From Alphaproteobacteria bacterium (lineage in GTDB: Bacteria > Pseudomonadota > Alphaproteobacteria > Micropepsales > Micropepsaceae): 33,274 nucleotides of DNA. Numbering within the stretch: the stretch's first letter is position 1; each line of letters starts with the position of its first letter. The notes under the pieces are model-generated. The model saw only the letters and a program-made list of their open reading frames with translations. It was not told the DNA's origin and made no database searches. The translations under genes and the position numbers were made by a program. Positions 25,375 to 32,884 of this stretch are shown in pieces. Location: contig JAFKEW010000069.1 in the NCBI GenBank assembly GCA_017308375.1, positions 1 through 33,274 on the forward strand, given 5' to 3'.

Positions 25375-26454
25375 CTAGCCCTCATGCCCGGTTTGTTCAA
25401 ATGGCGGTGCCGGCGTCCACAGCACATCGTCTATCCGCCGCGCGGCCGTTGCCAACACGACCAGACGGTCAAAGCCCAGCGCCACGCCGCTGGCCGGCGG
25501 CATAACGGCAAGGGCGGCGAGAAAATCCTCATCCACCGGGTAGCGGGTGCCGTAGATGCATTGCATTTCGTTCATTTCCGCTTCGAAGCGGCGGCGCTGT
25601 TCGGCGGCATCAGTCAGTTCGCCAAAACCGTTCGCGAGTTCCACGCCGCTGGCATAGACCTCGAACCGATCCGACAGCCGGGGATCATCCGGCGCCGCGC
25701 GGGCGAGCGCGGCCTCGCACCGGGGGTAACGGTCGAGAATGGTGAGGCGGCCAAGACCCAGTTGGGGCTCTACCCGGGCGACCAGAACCTTGCTGAAGAT
25801 ATCGGCCCAATTGTCGTCCGTAGCGACCGTGAAACCGGCACGGGCCGCCGCATCAGCCAGAAGGCCGCGGTTCCCCACACCCTGCCTATCCAGTGTGGCG
25901 AGAAGGTCGATCCCGGCAAAGCGCAGAAAGGCATCGCCCACGACCAGCCTTTCGGGCGGGGCAAAGGGGTCGCAGGTCCGGCCGCGCCAGGTGAAGGTGG
26001 CAATGCCGGTGGTTTCTGCCGCGCGGCGGATGAGCGCCACACAATCATCCATCACAGCATCATAGGGTTCGCGGGCGCGATACCATTCGAGCATGGTGAA
26101 TTCGGGCGCATGCAGGGGCCCGCGTTCCCGGTTGCGAAAAACCCTGGCGAAATCGAAGATTTTCGTTTCCCCGGCGGCGAGCAGCTTCTTGGCCGCGAAC
26201 TCGGGCGAGGTGTGGAGATAGGCCCGCGTGGCTTCGCCCGAAACCGTAAGCAGATCGGTGGCGAAGGCGTGGAGATGCGCCTCATTCCCCGGCGAGGCCG
26301 CAAGGGCGCCGCATTCGACTTCGGTAAAACCCGCCGATTCCAGATGGGCCCGCAATGCGCGGCGAACGGCATTGCGTTTCAACAGTGCCGGGCGGCGGTC
26401 GGTATGAGTATCGGGCGACCACCATGGGCTCGCGACTGGCGAAGACTTTGTCAT
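25375..26454 (-). CDS. epmA: EF-P lysine aminoacylase EpmA (PoxA/GenX)
   Basis: Class II lysyl-tRNA-synthetase paralogue of 359 residues lacking the N-terminal tRNA-binding domain, as expected for EpmA. Motif 2 is visible (ARVFRNRERGPLHAPEFTML), and motif 3 ends the protein (SGVALGFDRLVVL). It adenylates (R)-beta-lysine and attaches it to EF-P. There is no clear Shine-Dalgarno before the ATG at 26454, and a TAGAAT box ends six bases before it, so the mRNA may be leaderless; that is inference. It is the first gene of the epmA - MFS - epmB run and divergent from the alpha/beta hydrolase. Confidence 0.95.
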   Translation of the reverse strand: MTKSSPVASPWWSPDTHTDRRPALLKRNAVRRALRAHLESAGFTEVECGALAASPGNEAHLHAFATDLLTVSGEATRAYLHTSPEFAAKKLLAAGETKIFDFARVFRNRERGPLHAPEFTMLEWYRAREPYDAVMDDCVALIRRAAETTGIATFTWRGRTCDPFAPPERLVVGDAFLRFAGIDLLATLDRQGVGNRGLLADAAARAGFTVATDDNWADIFSKVLVARVEPQLGLGRLTILDRYPRCEAALARAAPDDPRLSDRFEVYASGVELANGFGELTDAAEQRRRFEAEMNEMQCIYGTRYPVDEDFLAALAVMPPASGVALGFDRLVVLATAARRIDDVLWTPAPPFEQTGHEG

Positions 26455-26518
26455 GCGCGCATTCTAATCCGGCCCGACAGGGCGATGGATAGCGAAGCTG
26501 TGAATCAAGGGGACGGTC

Positions 26519-27232
26519 ATGAGCACATTCGTTCTGGTGCATGGGGCGTGGCATGGCGGCTGGTGCTGGCACAAGATCGCGGCCCGGCTGGAGGCCATGG
26601 GCCACCGCGTGATGGCGCCCGATATGCCGGGCCATGGCACCGACCGCACCCCGATCGAACAGGTGGAATTCGCCACCATCACCGGGCGGATCGCCGCTGT
26701 GGTTGCCGCAGCGGGTGAGCCGGTGGTCCTGGTTGGTCACAGCTATGGCGGTGCGGTGATTACCCAATTGGGCGAAATGATGCCCGAAAAGATCCGCAAG
26801 CTGGTTTACGTGACCGCCCTGCTGCTGCCCAACGGCCGGTCGGCATCCGATGCCGTGGCCGGCGACACGGAAAGCGCATTGGGGCCCGAAATCGTACCGG
26901 CGCCGGACGGATTGACCGCGACGGTCAGGCCGGATGCCCTGCGGCCCACATTCTATGCCCAGTGCACAGACGAGGACGTGGCGCTGGCCGGAAGCCTTCT
27001 GGTGCCGGAGGCGCTGGCCGGATTCCGCACCCCGGTTGCGACCAGCGATGCCCGCTTCGGCCGAATCCCGCGGGCCTATATCGAATGCCTGAAAGACCGG
27101 GCCATCACCCCTGCCAAGCAGAAGGCGCTCTATCGGGCCGTGCCGTGTCAGGAGGTGTTTTCCATCGATACCGACCATTCGCCATTCTTTTCCACCCCTG
27201 AGGCATTGACCCGGATACTGGTAAACCTCTGA
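26519..27232 (+). CDS. Alpha/beta hydrolase
   Basis: Hydrolase of 237 residues. The oxyanion region HGAWHGGWCW (8-17) and the nucleophile elbow GHSYGG (Ser75) are clear, and a late His in DTDHSPFFS (about 220) completes the triad. The short form without a large cap domain and the HGAWHGGWCW start resemble the salicylate/jasmonate methylesterase-like bacterial group. The substrate is unknown. An AAGGGG Shine-Dalgarno precedes the ATG. It lies between the divergent epmA and efp but is not itself part of the modification pathway. Confidence 0.88.
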   Translation: MSTFVLVHGAWHGGWCWHKIAARLEAMGHRVMAPDMPGHGTDRTPIEQVEFATITGRIAAVVAAAGEPVVLVGHSYGGAVITQLGEMMPEKIRKLVYVTALLLPNGRSASDAVAGDTESALGPEIVPAPDGLTATVRPDALRPTFYAQCTDEDVALAGSLLVPEALAGFRTPVATSDARFGRIPRAYIECLKDRAITPAKQKALYRAVPCQEVFSIDTDHSPFFSTPEALTRILVNL

Positions 27233-27313
27233 AACACCCCCGAAGGGCGCGCCCCTTGGCCGGGGGCGGAGCGGCTGCTATGACGCAGCCCGGTTCAAGC
27301 CCTAGAGGTGTCT

Positions 27314-27883
27314 GTGGTCTCCGTCATCGCAAGCAATATCCGCAAAGGTCATGTCGTCGAAAAGGACGGCAAGCTCTACGTCGTGCTGACGGCAGAGAAT
27401 ATCCATCCCGGCAAGGGCACGCCCGTGACCCAGCTTGAAATGCGCCGCATTTCGGACGGGGTGAAAGTGAATGAGCGTTACAAGACCACCGACACGCTGG
27501 AAAAGGCCTTCATCGACGAGCGTACGCACAATTTCCTTTATCAGGATGGTGAGCACTATGTGTTCATGGACCCCGAGACCTTCGATCAGGTGCCGGTTGG
27601 GCCGGATGTGATCGGCGACATGGCGCCATACCTGCAGGAAAACATGGAAGTGCGGCTTTCCACCCACAATAGCGTGCCGATTTCGATTGAACTGCCGGCA
27701 CGCGTGGTTCTGGAAGTGACCGAAACCGAACCGGTGATGAAGGGGCAGACGGCATCAAGTTCGTTCAAGCCGGCGATGCTGTCCAACGGCGTGCGCACCA
27801 TGGTGCCGACGCATATCGTGCCCGGAACGCGGATCGTGGTTCTGACCGCAGACGGTTCCTACGTCGAGCGCGCGAAGGACTAA
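27314..27883 (+). CDS. efp: Elongation factor P
   Basis: EF-P of 189 residues, which rescues ribosomes stalled at polyproline runs. The modified loop is HPGKG. I chose the GTG at 27314 because AGAGG (27304-27308) is spaced 5 bases from it, and because this start places the loop lysine at residue 34, as in E. coli. The GTG at 27308 would put it at 36 and has no Shine-Dalgarno. The three EF-P domains are intact (KOW-like N-terminus, the central segment around [15 protein letters not shown], and a C-terminus ending [14 protein letters not shown]). With epmA and epmB nearby, the modification is expected to be (R)-beta-lysylation. Confidence 0.96.
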   Translation: MVSVIASNIRKGHVVEKDGKLYVVLTAENIHPGKGTPVTQLEMRRISDGVKVNERYKTTDTLEKAFIDERTHNFLYQDGEHYVFMDPETFDQVPVGPDVIGDMAPYLQENMEVRLSTHNSVPISIELPARVVLEVTETEPVMKGQTASSSFKPAMLSNGVRTMVPTHIVPGTRIVVLTADGSYVERAKD

Positions 27884-27973
27884 AGAAGCTCATCCATTGC
27901 AGCAGCGGCCGGCTCGTATTCCATTTTGCGGAAACGATACGGGTCTGCCCTTCAAAAGAATATTCGGAAAAAA

Positions 27974-28010
27974 GAAAGGCCGCTGCTTGCGCAACGGCCT
28001 TTCGTCTTTG
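27974..28010. terminator. Bidirectional Rho-independent terminator
   Basis: A perfect 9-bp stem (GAAAGGCCG 27974-27982 with CGGCCTTTC 27995-28003) has a TGC/GCA extension inside. It is followed on minus by CTTTTTTCC and on plus by GTCTTTG. It lies between the converging efp and aldehyde dehydrogenase genes and probably serves both. Confidence 0.8.
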
Positions 28011-28024
28011 TGATGCGGAAAACT

Positions 28025-29452
28025 CTAAGCCGCGTAGCCCAGAACCGCCTTGACCTCGAGGAATTCCTCGAACCCGAACTCACCCCATTCGCGGCCGGTA
28101 CCGGACTGTTTGTAGCCGCCGAAGGGCGCATTCATATCCATGCCGGCGCCGTTCAGGTGCACGTTGCCGGTGCGGAGCTGCGCCGCCACTTTGCGCGCAC
28201 GGTCGAGATTGCCGGACTGAACATAGCCGGAAAGACCGTAAGGCGTGTCATTGGCGAGGCGAACAGCTTCTTCTTCCGTCTCATAAGGCAGGATCGAAAG
28301 CACCGGGCCGAAGATTTCTTCCCGCGCGATGGTCATGTCGTTGGTGACATTCGCAAACACGGTCGGCTTGACATAATAGCCGCGGTTCAACCCTTCGGGA
28401 CGGCCGGGGCCGCCAGTGACGAGGGTTGCACCTTCCTCGATCCCCTTCTGGATGAGGTTCTGGATGCGGTTGTATTGCGTTTCGCTGACCACCGGACCCA
28501 GCACGGTGCCTTCGGCGAACGGATCGCCGACCTTCACCTTTTCCGCCGTGGCCTTGGCGATGGCCGCAGCCTCGTCATGCTTCGCGCGCGGCACGAACAT
28601 GCGGCTGGGCGCGTTGCAGGACTGACCCGAATTGGTGAACATGTTCATCACGCCACCGGCAACCGCCTTTTGCAGGTCGGCATCGTCCAGAATGATATTG
28701 GCGGATTTGCCGCCCAGTTCCTGGGCCACGCGCTTCACCGTATCGGCAGCGGCCTTTGCCACCGCGATGCCTGCGCGTGTCGAACCGGTGAACGACATCA
28801 TGTCGATATCGGGATGATGAGACAGCGCCTCGCCCACCGTGGGGCCATCGCCATTGACAAGGTTGAACACACCCGGGGGAACACCGGCTTCATCCATCAC
28901 CTCGGCAAACAGGATCGCATTCATCGGCGCGACTTCCGACGGCTTCAGCACCATGGTGCAGCCGGCGGCGAGTGCAGGCGCCACCTTGCAGGCGATCTGG
29001 TTGATGGGCCAGTTCCACGGCGTGATCATGCCGACAACGCCGACCGGTTCGCGCACGATGGCCGTGGCGCCTTCGACCTTCTGGAACTCGTAGTCCTTCA
29101 GCACTTTCATCGTCTGGCTGAAGTGGGCGATGCCCATGGCGGCCTGCGCGTTCTTGGACAGGCCGAGCGGCGCGCCCATTTCGCGGCTGATGGTCTTGAC
29201 GATATCCTCGTAACGCTTCTGATAGACCTCAACGATCTTCTGCATCAGCGCGAGGCGTTCTTCCTTGCTGGTGCGCGACCAGGTGGAAAAAGCTTTCTTC
29301 GCGGCGGCAACCGCCTTGTCCACGTCGGCAGCCGAGCCCAGCGAAATCTGTGCGAAGGGTTCTTCGTGCGCCGGGTCGATGACATCGAACGCTTTGGGCG
29401 TAACGGGGTCGACCCACTTCCCGTCAATGTAGAATTTCAGCTTTTTTTCCAT
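28025..29452 (-). CDS. NAD(P)-dependent aldehyde dehydrogenase
   Basis: Aldehyde dehydrogenase of 475 residues with all core motifs. PWNWP is at 145-149, the general base Glu245 is in ELGGKSAN, the catalytic Cys279 in SGQSCNAPSR, and the late EIFGPVLSI and NDTPYGLSGYV segments are typical. It oxidises an aldehyde to the acid. The substrate is not evident; the family resemblance is to broad-range enzymes. AAGG lies just before the ATG and GGGAG slightly further up. It is transcribed alone and ends at the bidirectional terminator. Confidence 0.93.
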   Translation of the reverse strand: MEKKLKFYIDGKWVDPVTPKAFDVIDPAHEEPFAQISLGSAADVDKAVAAAKKAFSTWSRTSKEERLALMQKIVEVYQKRYEDIVKTISREMGAPLGLSKNAQAAMGIAHFSQTMKVLKDYEFQKVEGATAIVREPVGVVGMITPWNWPINQIACKVAPALAAGCTMVLKPSEVAPMNAILFAEVMDEAGVPPGVFNLVNGDGPTVGEALSHHPDIDMMSFTGSTRAGIAVAKAAADTVKRVAQELGGKSANIILDDADLQKAVAGGVMNMFTNSGQSCNAPSRMFVPRAKHDEAAAIAKATAEKVKVGDPFAEGTVLGPVVSETQYNRIQNLIQKGIEEGATLVTGGPGRPEGLNRGYYVKPTVFANVTNDMTIAREEIFGPVLSILPYETEEEAVRLANDTPYGLSGYVQSGNLDRARKVAAQLRTGNVHLNGAGMDMNAPFGGYKQSGTGREWGEFGFEEFLEVKAVLGYAA

Positions 29453-29569
29453 GACCTTATTTCTCCCGTGGTTATTTCGCCGCGTCCACCGCCCGCAGGC
29501 ATCCGCGTCATACCGGGGGCATCAAATCACATTGGGGGCAGGCCGCAAAGATGGTGCCGGCGAAAGGGC

Positions 29570-29602
29570 GCACACCCCGCGCCGCGATGGTACGGGGTGT
29601 GC
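29570..29602 (-). terminator. Hairpin downstream of the PEP-CTERM gene
   Basis: A perfect 10-bp stem (29570-29579 with 29593-29602, arms GCACACCCCG and CGGGGTGTGC) starts 29 bases after the stop codon. The T-run is weak (CCCTTTC), so it may be a poor terminator or an mRNA-stabilising hairpin. Confidence 0.5.
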
Positions 29603-29630
29603 AGCGGCAATCCGCCCAAAGCCGGTGAAA

Positions 29631-30224
29631 TCAGGCTTTATGCCTGCGGCGGCGACCGGCGGCGGTGAAACCGAGCAACCCGGCGCCCATCAGGGCAAGG
29701 GTTGCCGGCTCCGGCACGGGCGAAGGAATCGCATCGACGGTCAGTGTTTTGGCGCCGCTGCCCTCGTCGGCAGCACCCACCGTCTCCTCGACATAGCCAT
29801 AAACCGGGTTATATCCCGTGCACCAGGTGAGGAAGCCGCAGTAATATTGGTAAGGCTCCTCACTCACCACCGTGTAGAACTGAAAGTTCTGACTGTAGGT
29901 GGCACTGAACCCGAAAGAGGGATTGAAGGTGCCAGGATCGGTATAGGTGAACGTGGTGGAGAACAACCGGCTGGTCCCTCCGGCGCCGATCGCGAACGAC
30001 TGAGCATACCCATCACCCGACCACAGCGTCACGCCGCCGTCCAAAAACGCAGCACCATAATCACCGGAGTCGGGGATCAGATTCAGTGACAGGGTCAGCG
30101 TAACGGCACCGCCAGCCGTTACCTCTCCAGGCGATATGTTAAAGGTCGAAATAACGCCTGCGTTTGCCGGTGAAACGAGAAAAGCGGCAGCGCAGAGCGC
30201 CGCGGCAGCGAAACCATATTTCAT
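29631..30224 (-). CDS. PEP-CTERM sorting domain-containing protein
   Basis: Secreted protein of 197 residues. A signal peptide (MKYGFAAAALCAAAFLVSPANA, cleavage after about 22) is followed by a beta-rich, Gly/Thr/Ser-rich body with an aromatic stretch (PYQYYCGFLTWCTGYNPVYG, two Cys). The C-terminus is the sorting signal: VPEP at about 170-173, a hydrophobic helix (LALMGAGLLGFTAAG) and a basic tail (RRRRHKA). Such proteins are processed by exosortase EpsH/XrtA and linked to exopolysaccharide or the cell surface. No exosortase gene is in this window. The ATG at 30224 opens the signal peptide; the frame is open further upstream but is not protein-like. The upstream region has a sigma-54-type promoter and a palindrome. 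Confidence 0.93.
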   Translation of the reverse strand: MKYGFAAAALCAAAFLVSPANAGVISTFNISPGEVTAGGAVTLTLSLNLIPDSGDYGAAFLDGGVTLWSGDGYAQSFAIGAGGTSRLFSTTFTYTDPGTFNPSFGFSATYSQNFQFYTVVSEEPYQYYCGFLTWCTGYNPVYGYVEETVGAADEGSGAKTLTVDAIPSPVPEPATLALMGAGLLGFTAAGRRRRHKA

Positions 30225-30289
30225 GGAAGCCCCCAATTGGTGGTTGGTGTCGATCAATTTGTGACGGTTGGGAGCGTCGGCACAGATCA

Positions 30290-30305
30290 AGCAAGAATTA
30301 TTCCA
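30290..30305 (-). promoter_or_regulatory. Sigma-54-type promoter of the PEP-CTERM gene
   Basis: Read on minus, TGGAATAATTCTTGCT carries the invariant GG (-24) and GC (-12) with the required 10-base gap and a full TTGCT at -12. It agrees with 9 of 12 consensus positions. The start would be near 30279, giving a 55-base leader. PEP-CTERM genes are known to be controlled by the AtoC-like regulator PrsR acting with RpoN in other bacteria, which supports this reading. Confidence 0.55.
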
Positions 30306-30358
30306 CTTGAGCCATTTCAGCCTGTTAGCGGAAAAATGCGGGACGTACTCGCGCGGAA

Positions 30359-30375
30359 TGTAAACCCGGTTTACA
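30359..30375. promoter_or_regulatory. 17-base palindromic operator / enhancer site
   Basis: TGTAAACCCGGTTTACA is a perfect palindrome with 8-base arms around one central C. Its centre (30367) is about 88 bases upstream of the predicted PEP-CTERM transcription start, where a sigma-54 enhancer-binding protein would bind, and 98 bases upstream of the FMN reductase start codon. It could serve either gene. The regulator is not encoded here. Confidence 0.6.
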
Positions 30376-30464
30376 GCCCATCGGGGCACGCGCCTGAGAT
30401 GCGGGTCGCATGGCCAAACACCCACAAGGCATAAGAGTAGAGGGGTAATGAGAGGAGTAGGGCT

Positions 30465-30989
30465 TTGCGGATATTCGCGCTATCGGGAAGTTTGCGCAGC
30501 GCCTCCTCCAACACGGCCGCGTTGCGGGCATTGGCGTCGCTGGCGCCGCCGGAGGTGACGGTTGCGCTTTACACCGGCCTTGGCGCCCTGCCCCATTTCA
30601 ACGCCGATCTGGATGGCGACATGCCACCGGCCGCGGTGCGCGCATTGCGCGAAGCGGTTGGCCAGGCCGATGCGCTGATCATCTCATCGCCCGAATATGC
30701 CCGCGGGATTGCCGGCAGTTTGAAAAACGCGCTCGACTGGCTGGTGGGAAGCGACACCTTTCCGGGCAAGCCGGTTGCGATTCTGAACACATCGCCCAGA
30801 GCGCAACATGCGGACGCCCATTTGCGGCTGACGCTTTCCACCATGGCTGCCGTACTGGTACCCGAAGCGGATGTAACCTTGCCGCTGATCGGAACCGCCA
30901 TGACAGCAGATGCCATTGCAGCGGATGCACAAATGTCGCACGCCTTGCGAAACATGCTGGATGCGCTGCAAAAAACTGTTGCCGGCTGA
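30465..30989 (+). CDS. NADPH-dependent FMN reductase family protein
   Basis: Flavodoxin-like reductase of 174 residues. The FMN phosphate loop GSLRSASSNTAALRA and the substrate-side motif SPEYARGIAGSLKNALDWL match the SsuE/ChrR/ArsH-type NAD(P)H:FMN or quinone reductases. It starts with TTG at 30465, preceded by GAGGAG seven bases upstream; no ATG in frame fits better. It is divergent from the PEP-CTERM gene and shares the palindrome-bearing spacer. Its role (flavin supply, quinone or azo reduction) is undecided. Confidence 0.88.
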   Translation: MRIFALSGSLRSASSNTAALRALASLAPPEVTVALYTGLGALPHFNADLDGDMPPAAVRALREAVGQADALIISSPEYARGIAGSLKNALDWLVGSDTFPGKPVAILNTSPRAQHADAHLRLTLSTMAAVLVPEADVTLPLIGTAMTADAIAADAQMSHALRNMLDALQKTVAG

Positions 30990-31042
30990 AAAACCGTCGC
31001 GGCCTGCACAAAGGGCGGCCAGTGCGCTAAACTGATCGCGAT

Positions 31043-31468
31043 ATGCAATTCGTTTGCGATGCCCCCGGCAGAAAAACCTGGTTCCGGATTGAGGCTGAAG
31101 CCGAAGCGGCACAGGAATCGGAAGCCATGCGCCATGCGGTGGAGAAATATTTCCGCCGCGAATACGAAAAGGCGCGCAACAGCTATCAACCCGCCCACAG
31201 CGCATCCATTGAACGCGATATCGGATTGCGTGCGCATATTCAGAGAACGATGCCGCTGTTCTTGACCTTGCGCGATCATGAAGGGGAACGGCTTGCCACC
31301 GCCATGCTGCCGCCACAAGGGCGAGATGACGGCAGCTTCAGCATCATCATCGTGGGACCGGGCAATGCCGACCCTTATCCCGCGGAAGGCGACGCGATCG
31401 AGGCGTTGGGCAAACATTTCGGCTTCGCGCTGCCGCGGGAGCGCTGTTATCCCTACAAGCGCAATTAA
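31043..31468 (+). CDS. Hypothetical protein, 141 residues
   Basis: I do not recognise a family. The protein is charged and apparently soluble, with no signal peptide or membrane segment. It begins MQFVCDAPGRKTWFRIEAEAEAAQE, continues with an acidic helical stretch (AMRHAVEKYFRREYEKAR), and ends in a basic RERCYPYKRN. The coding composition agrees with its neighbours, and the frame starts 53 bases after the FMN reductase stop, so it may share that transcript. The next gene converges with it after 15 bases. Confidence 0.65.
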   Translation: MQFVCDAPGRKTWFRIEAEAEAAQESEAMRHAVEKYFRREYEKARNSYQPAHSASIERDIGLRAHIQRTMPLFLTLRDHEGERLATAMLPPQGRDDGSFSIIIVGPGNADPYPAEGDAIEALGKHFGFALPRERCYPYKRN

Positions 31469-31483
31469 AACCGCGGTGAAAAT

Positions 31484-32491
31484 TCAGCGTGCGCCGTGGG
31501 CACGGCTGAGCGGCGGGAAATCCGCCATCACTTTTTTCGCCACGCGCTTTTCGGTGAATAGGCCCCAATGCGCTTCTTCCAGGTGGACGCCGCCGCCGGG
31601 CACGAAATCGCTCAGCCGCCAGGGCGCATCGAAGGCCGCGAAATAAGAGAAGGCGCGCGATGCGCTGGAAGGAAACTGTTTTTCCAGCGCGCGATAGAAA
31701 TCGTGCTGCATCTCCGGCGTGAAGCCAGACGTGGCAGGGCCGGTCGGGACACCGGTTTCCTTCACCAGAATGGGCCCCGGATAAACCGCAGCCAGCATGC
31801 CGGTCACCCGCACGACGAAATCCGCCCAGTTTGCAGGCCCAGCCTTACGGAACCAGGGTTCGAAAATCGGGTGGATGTTGGTGAGCATGAAATCCATCTT
31901 GCTGAAGACGGTTTTCGCATCCGGATCATCCAGATATTGCGCGAAGGGTTCGGTGATGCTGAGCGGCAGGCCGGGCGCGCGCGTCTTTACCATAGCAAGC
32001 GCGTGGCCCAGATCGCCCCAGCTTCCGCGCTTGCCGAGGATGAGTTCGTTGCCGAGCGACAGGCCGGCCACCAGCCGGGGATGACGCTTTGCGGCGGCGA
32101 GTGCATTCGCCAATTCCTGCGCATTGTAGAAATCCCACACGCCAACGATGACGGCGCGATAACCGAGTTCGGCCGCGACATCGGCCACATGCTCTGCCCC
32201 GTTCAGCGCACCATAGGTGATCAGACTGTCGAACCACTGCCTGAGCAGTTTCAGATCCGCAACGATGCTATCGCGCGAAGCCGGCGTGGGATGGCCATTG
32301 AAGTAACGCAGGGTTGACGGCTGATAGGTGACGAAGCGCCCCCGAGCCATGGCGGATTTCAGGCGGGCGAGCGTATCACCGCCAGGCACAGGCGGCGGGG
32401 CCGCAGCCTGGACCAATGCCGGTATTGCCATCACAGGAGATGCGAGTGCGGCCGCCCCAAAACGCAAGGCTGCACGTCTGGTGGAACACAT
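31484..32491 (-). CDS. GH17-like glycoside hydrolase (beta-1,3-glucanase type), Tat-exported
   Basis: Exported TIM-barrel glycosidase of 335 residues. The N-terminus STRRAALRFGAAALASPVMA carries a twin-arginine pair and hydrophobic stretch, so export by the Tat route is likely. The barrel shows the clan-A glutamates: the acid/base Glu149 in SLGNELI and the nucleophile Glu245 in LVKETGVPT. The sequence resembles GH17 proteins acting on beta-1,3-glucans. The frame is open upstream into the rRNA region, but the ATG at 32491 opens the signal peptide. It is the only gene between the rRNA terminator and the converging hypothetical gene. Confidence 0.8.
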   Translation of the reverse strand: MCSTRRAALRFGAAALASPVMAIPALVQAAAPPPVPGGDTLARLKSAMARGRFVTYQPSTLRYFNGHPTPASRDSIVADLKLLRQWFDSLITYGALNGAEHVADVAAELGYRAVIVGVWDFYNAQELANALAAAKRHPRLVAGLSLGNELILGKRGSWGDLGHALAMVKTRAPGLPLSITEPFAQYLDDPDAKTVFSKMDFMLTNIHPIFEPWFRKAGPANWADFVVRVTGMLAAVYPGPILVKETGVPTGPATSGFTPEMQHDFYRALEKQFPSSASRAFSYFAAFDAPWRLSDFVPGGGVHLEEAHWGLFTEKRVAKKVMADFPPLSRAHGAR

Positions 32492-32554
32492 GAACACCGA
32501 CCTTAGCAAACAAAACGGATCTTGTGTGTGTAGCCTAACGGTACCGGGCACAAA

Positions 32555-32594
32555 CGAAAGCCCCGCGAACCGGCGAAGGTTCACGGGGCTTTCG
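32555..32594 (-). terminator. rRNA operon terminator
   Basis: A long stem (32555-32571 with 32578-32594; AAAGCCCCG and CGGGGCTTT arms) lies 40 bases beyond the 5S rRNA 3' end on minus. It is followed by CGTTTGTG. Its size and position suit a ribosomal operon terminator. No tRNA lies between 5S and this hairpin. Confidence 0.85.
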
Positions 32595-32633
32595 CAACTA
32601 TGTGAAGCGGGATTTTCACTCTGTCCTTGGCAG

Positions 32634-32750
32634 GACTGGCAGCGACCGACTCTCCCGCGGCTTGAGCCGCAGTACCATAGGCGCAGGGGGCTTTGACGGC
32701 CGAGTTCGGAATGGGATCGGGTAGAATTCCCCCGCCAGGACCACCAGTCC
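32634..32750 (-). rRNA. rrf: 5S ribosomal RNA
   Basis: Read on minus, the segment begins GGACTGGTGGTCCTGGCGG, contains the conserved core CCCGATCCCATTCCGAACTC followed by GGCCG, and ends GGTCGCTGCCAGTCC. The two ends pair to form helix I. The core is alphaproteobacterial in type. Ends are accurate to a few bases. Confidence 0.95.
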
Positions 32751-32884
32751 GGCAAAAGACAGAATGGGATGTGCGAATACGACACGGCTGAGTTTTTACT
32801 TGTGCTTCGAAGAAGCGTGTCTTGCGCTTCAAAGAAGCATGTCTGGCCTTGTTTCCAGACATGGAACGAGGGTGCTTTGCAATC
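32751..32884 (-). repeat. 23S-5S spacer with a 22-base tandem repeat and a hairpin
   Basis: Two head-to-tail 22-base units (32800-32821 and 32822-32843) differ at 3 positions. Each contains the small dyad GCTTC-NAA-GAAGC. A 9-bp hairpin (CATGTCTGG 32838-32846 with CCAGACATG 32855-32863) overlaps the second unit. In the pre-rRNA these could be RNase III processing stems. Confidence 0.75.

Noticed and set aside
30396..30412. Small dyad ATGCG-GGT-CGCAT near the FMN reductase
   Set aside because: Arms are only five bases and GC-rich. Such pairs occur often by chance in this window.
32595..32633. Possible tRNA after the 5S gene
   Set aside because: Only about 40 bases separate the 5S end from the terminator, too short for a tRNA, and no T-loop is visible.
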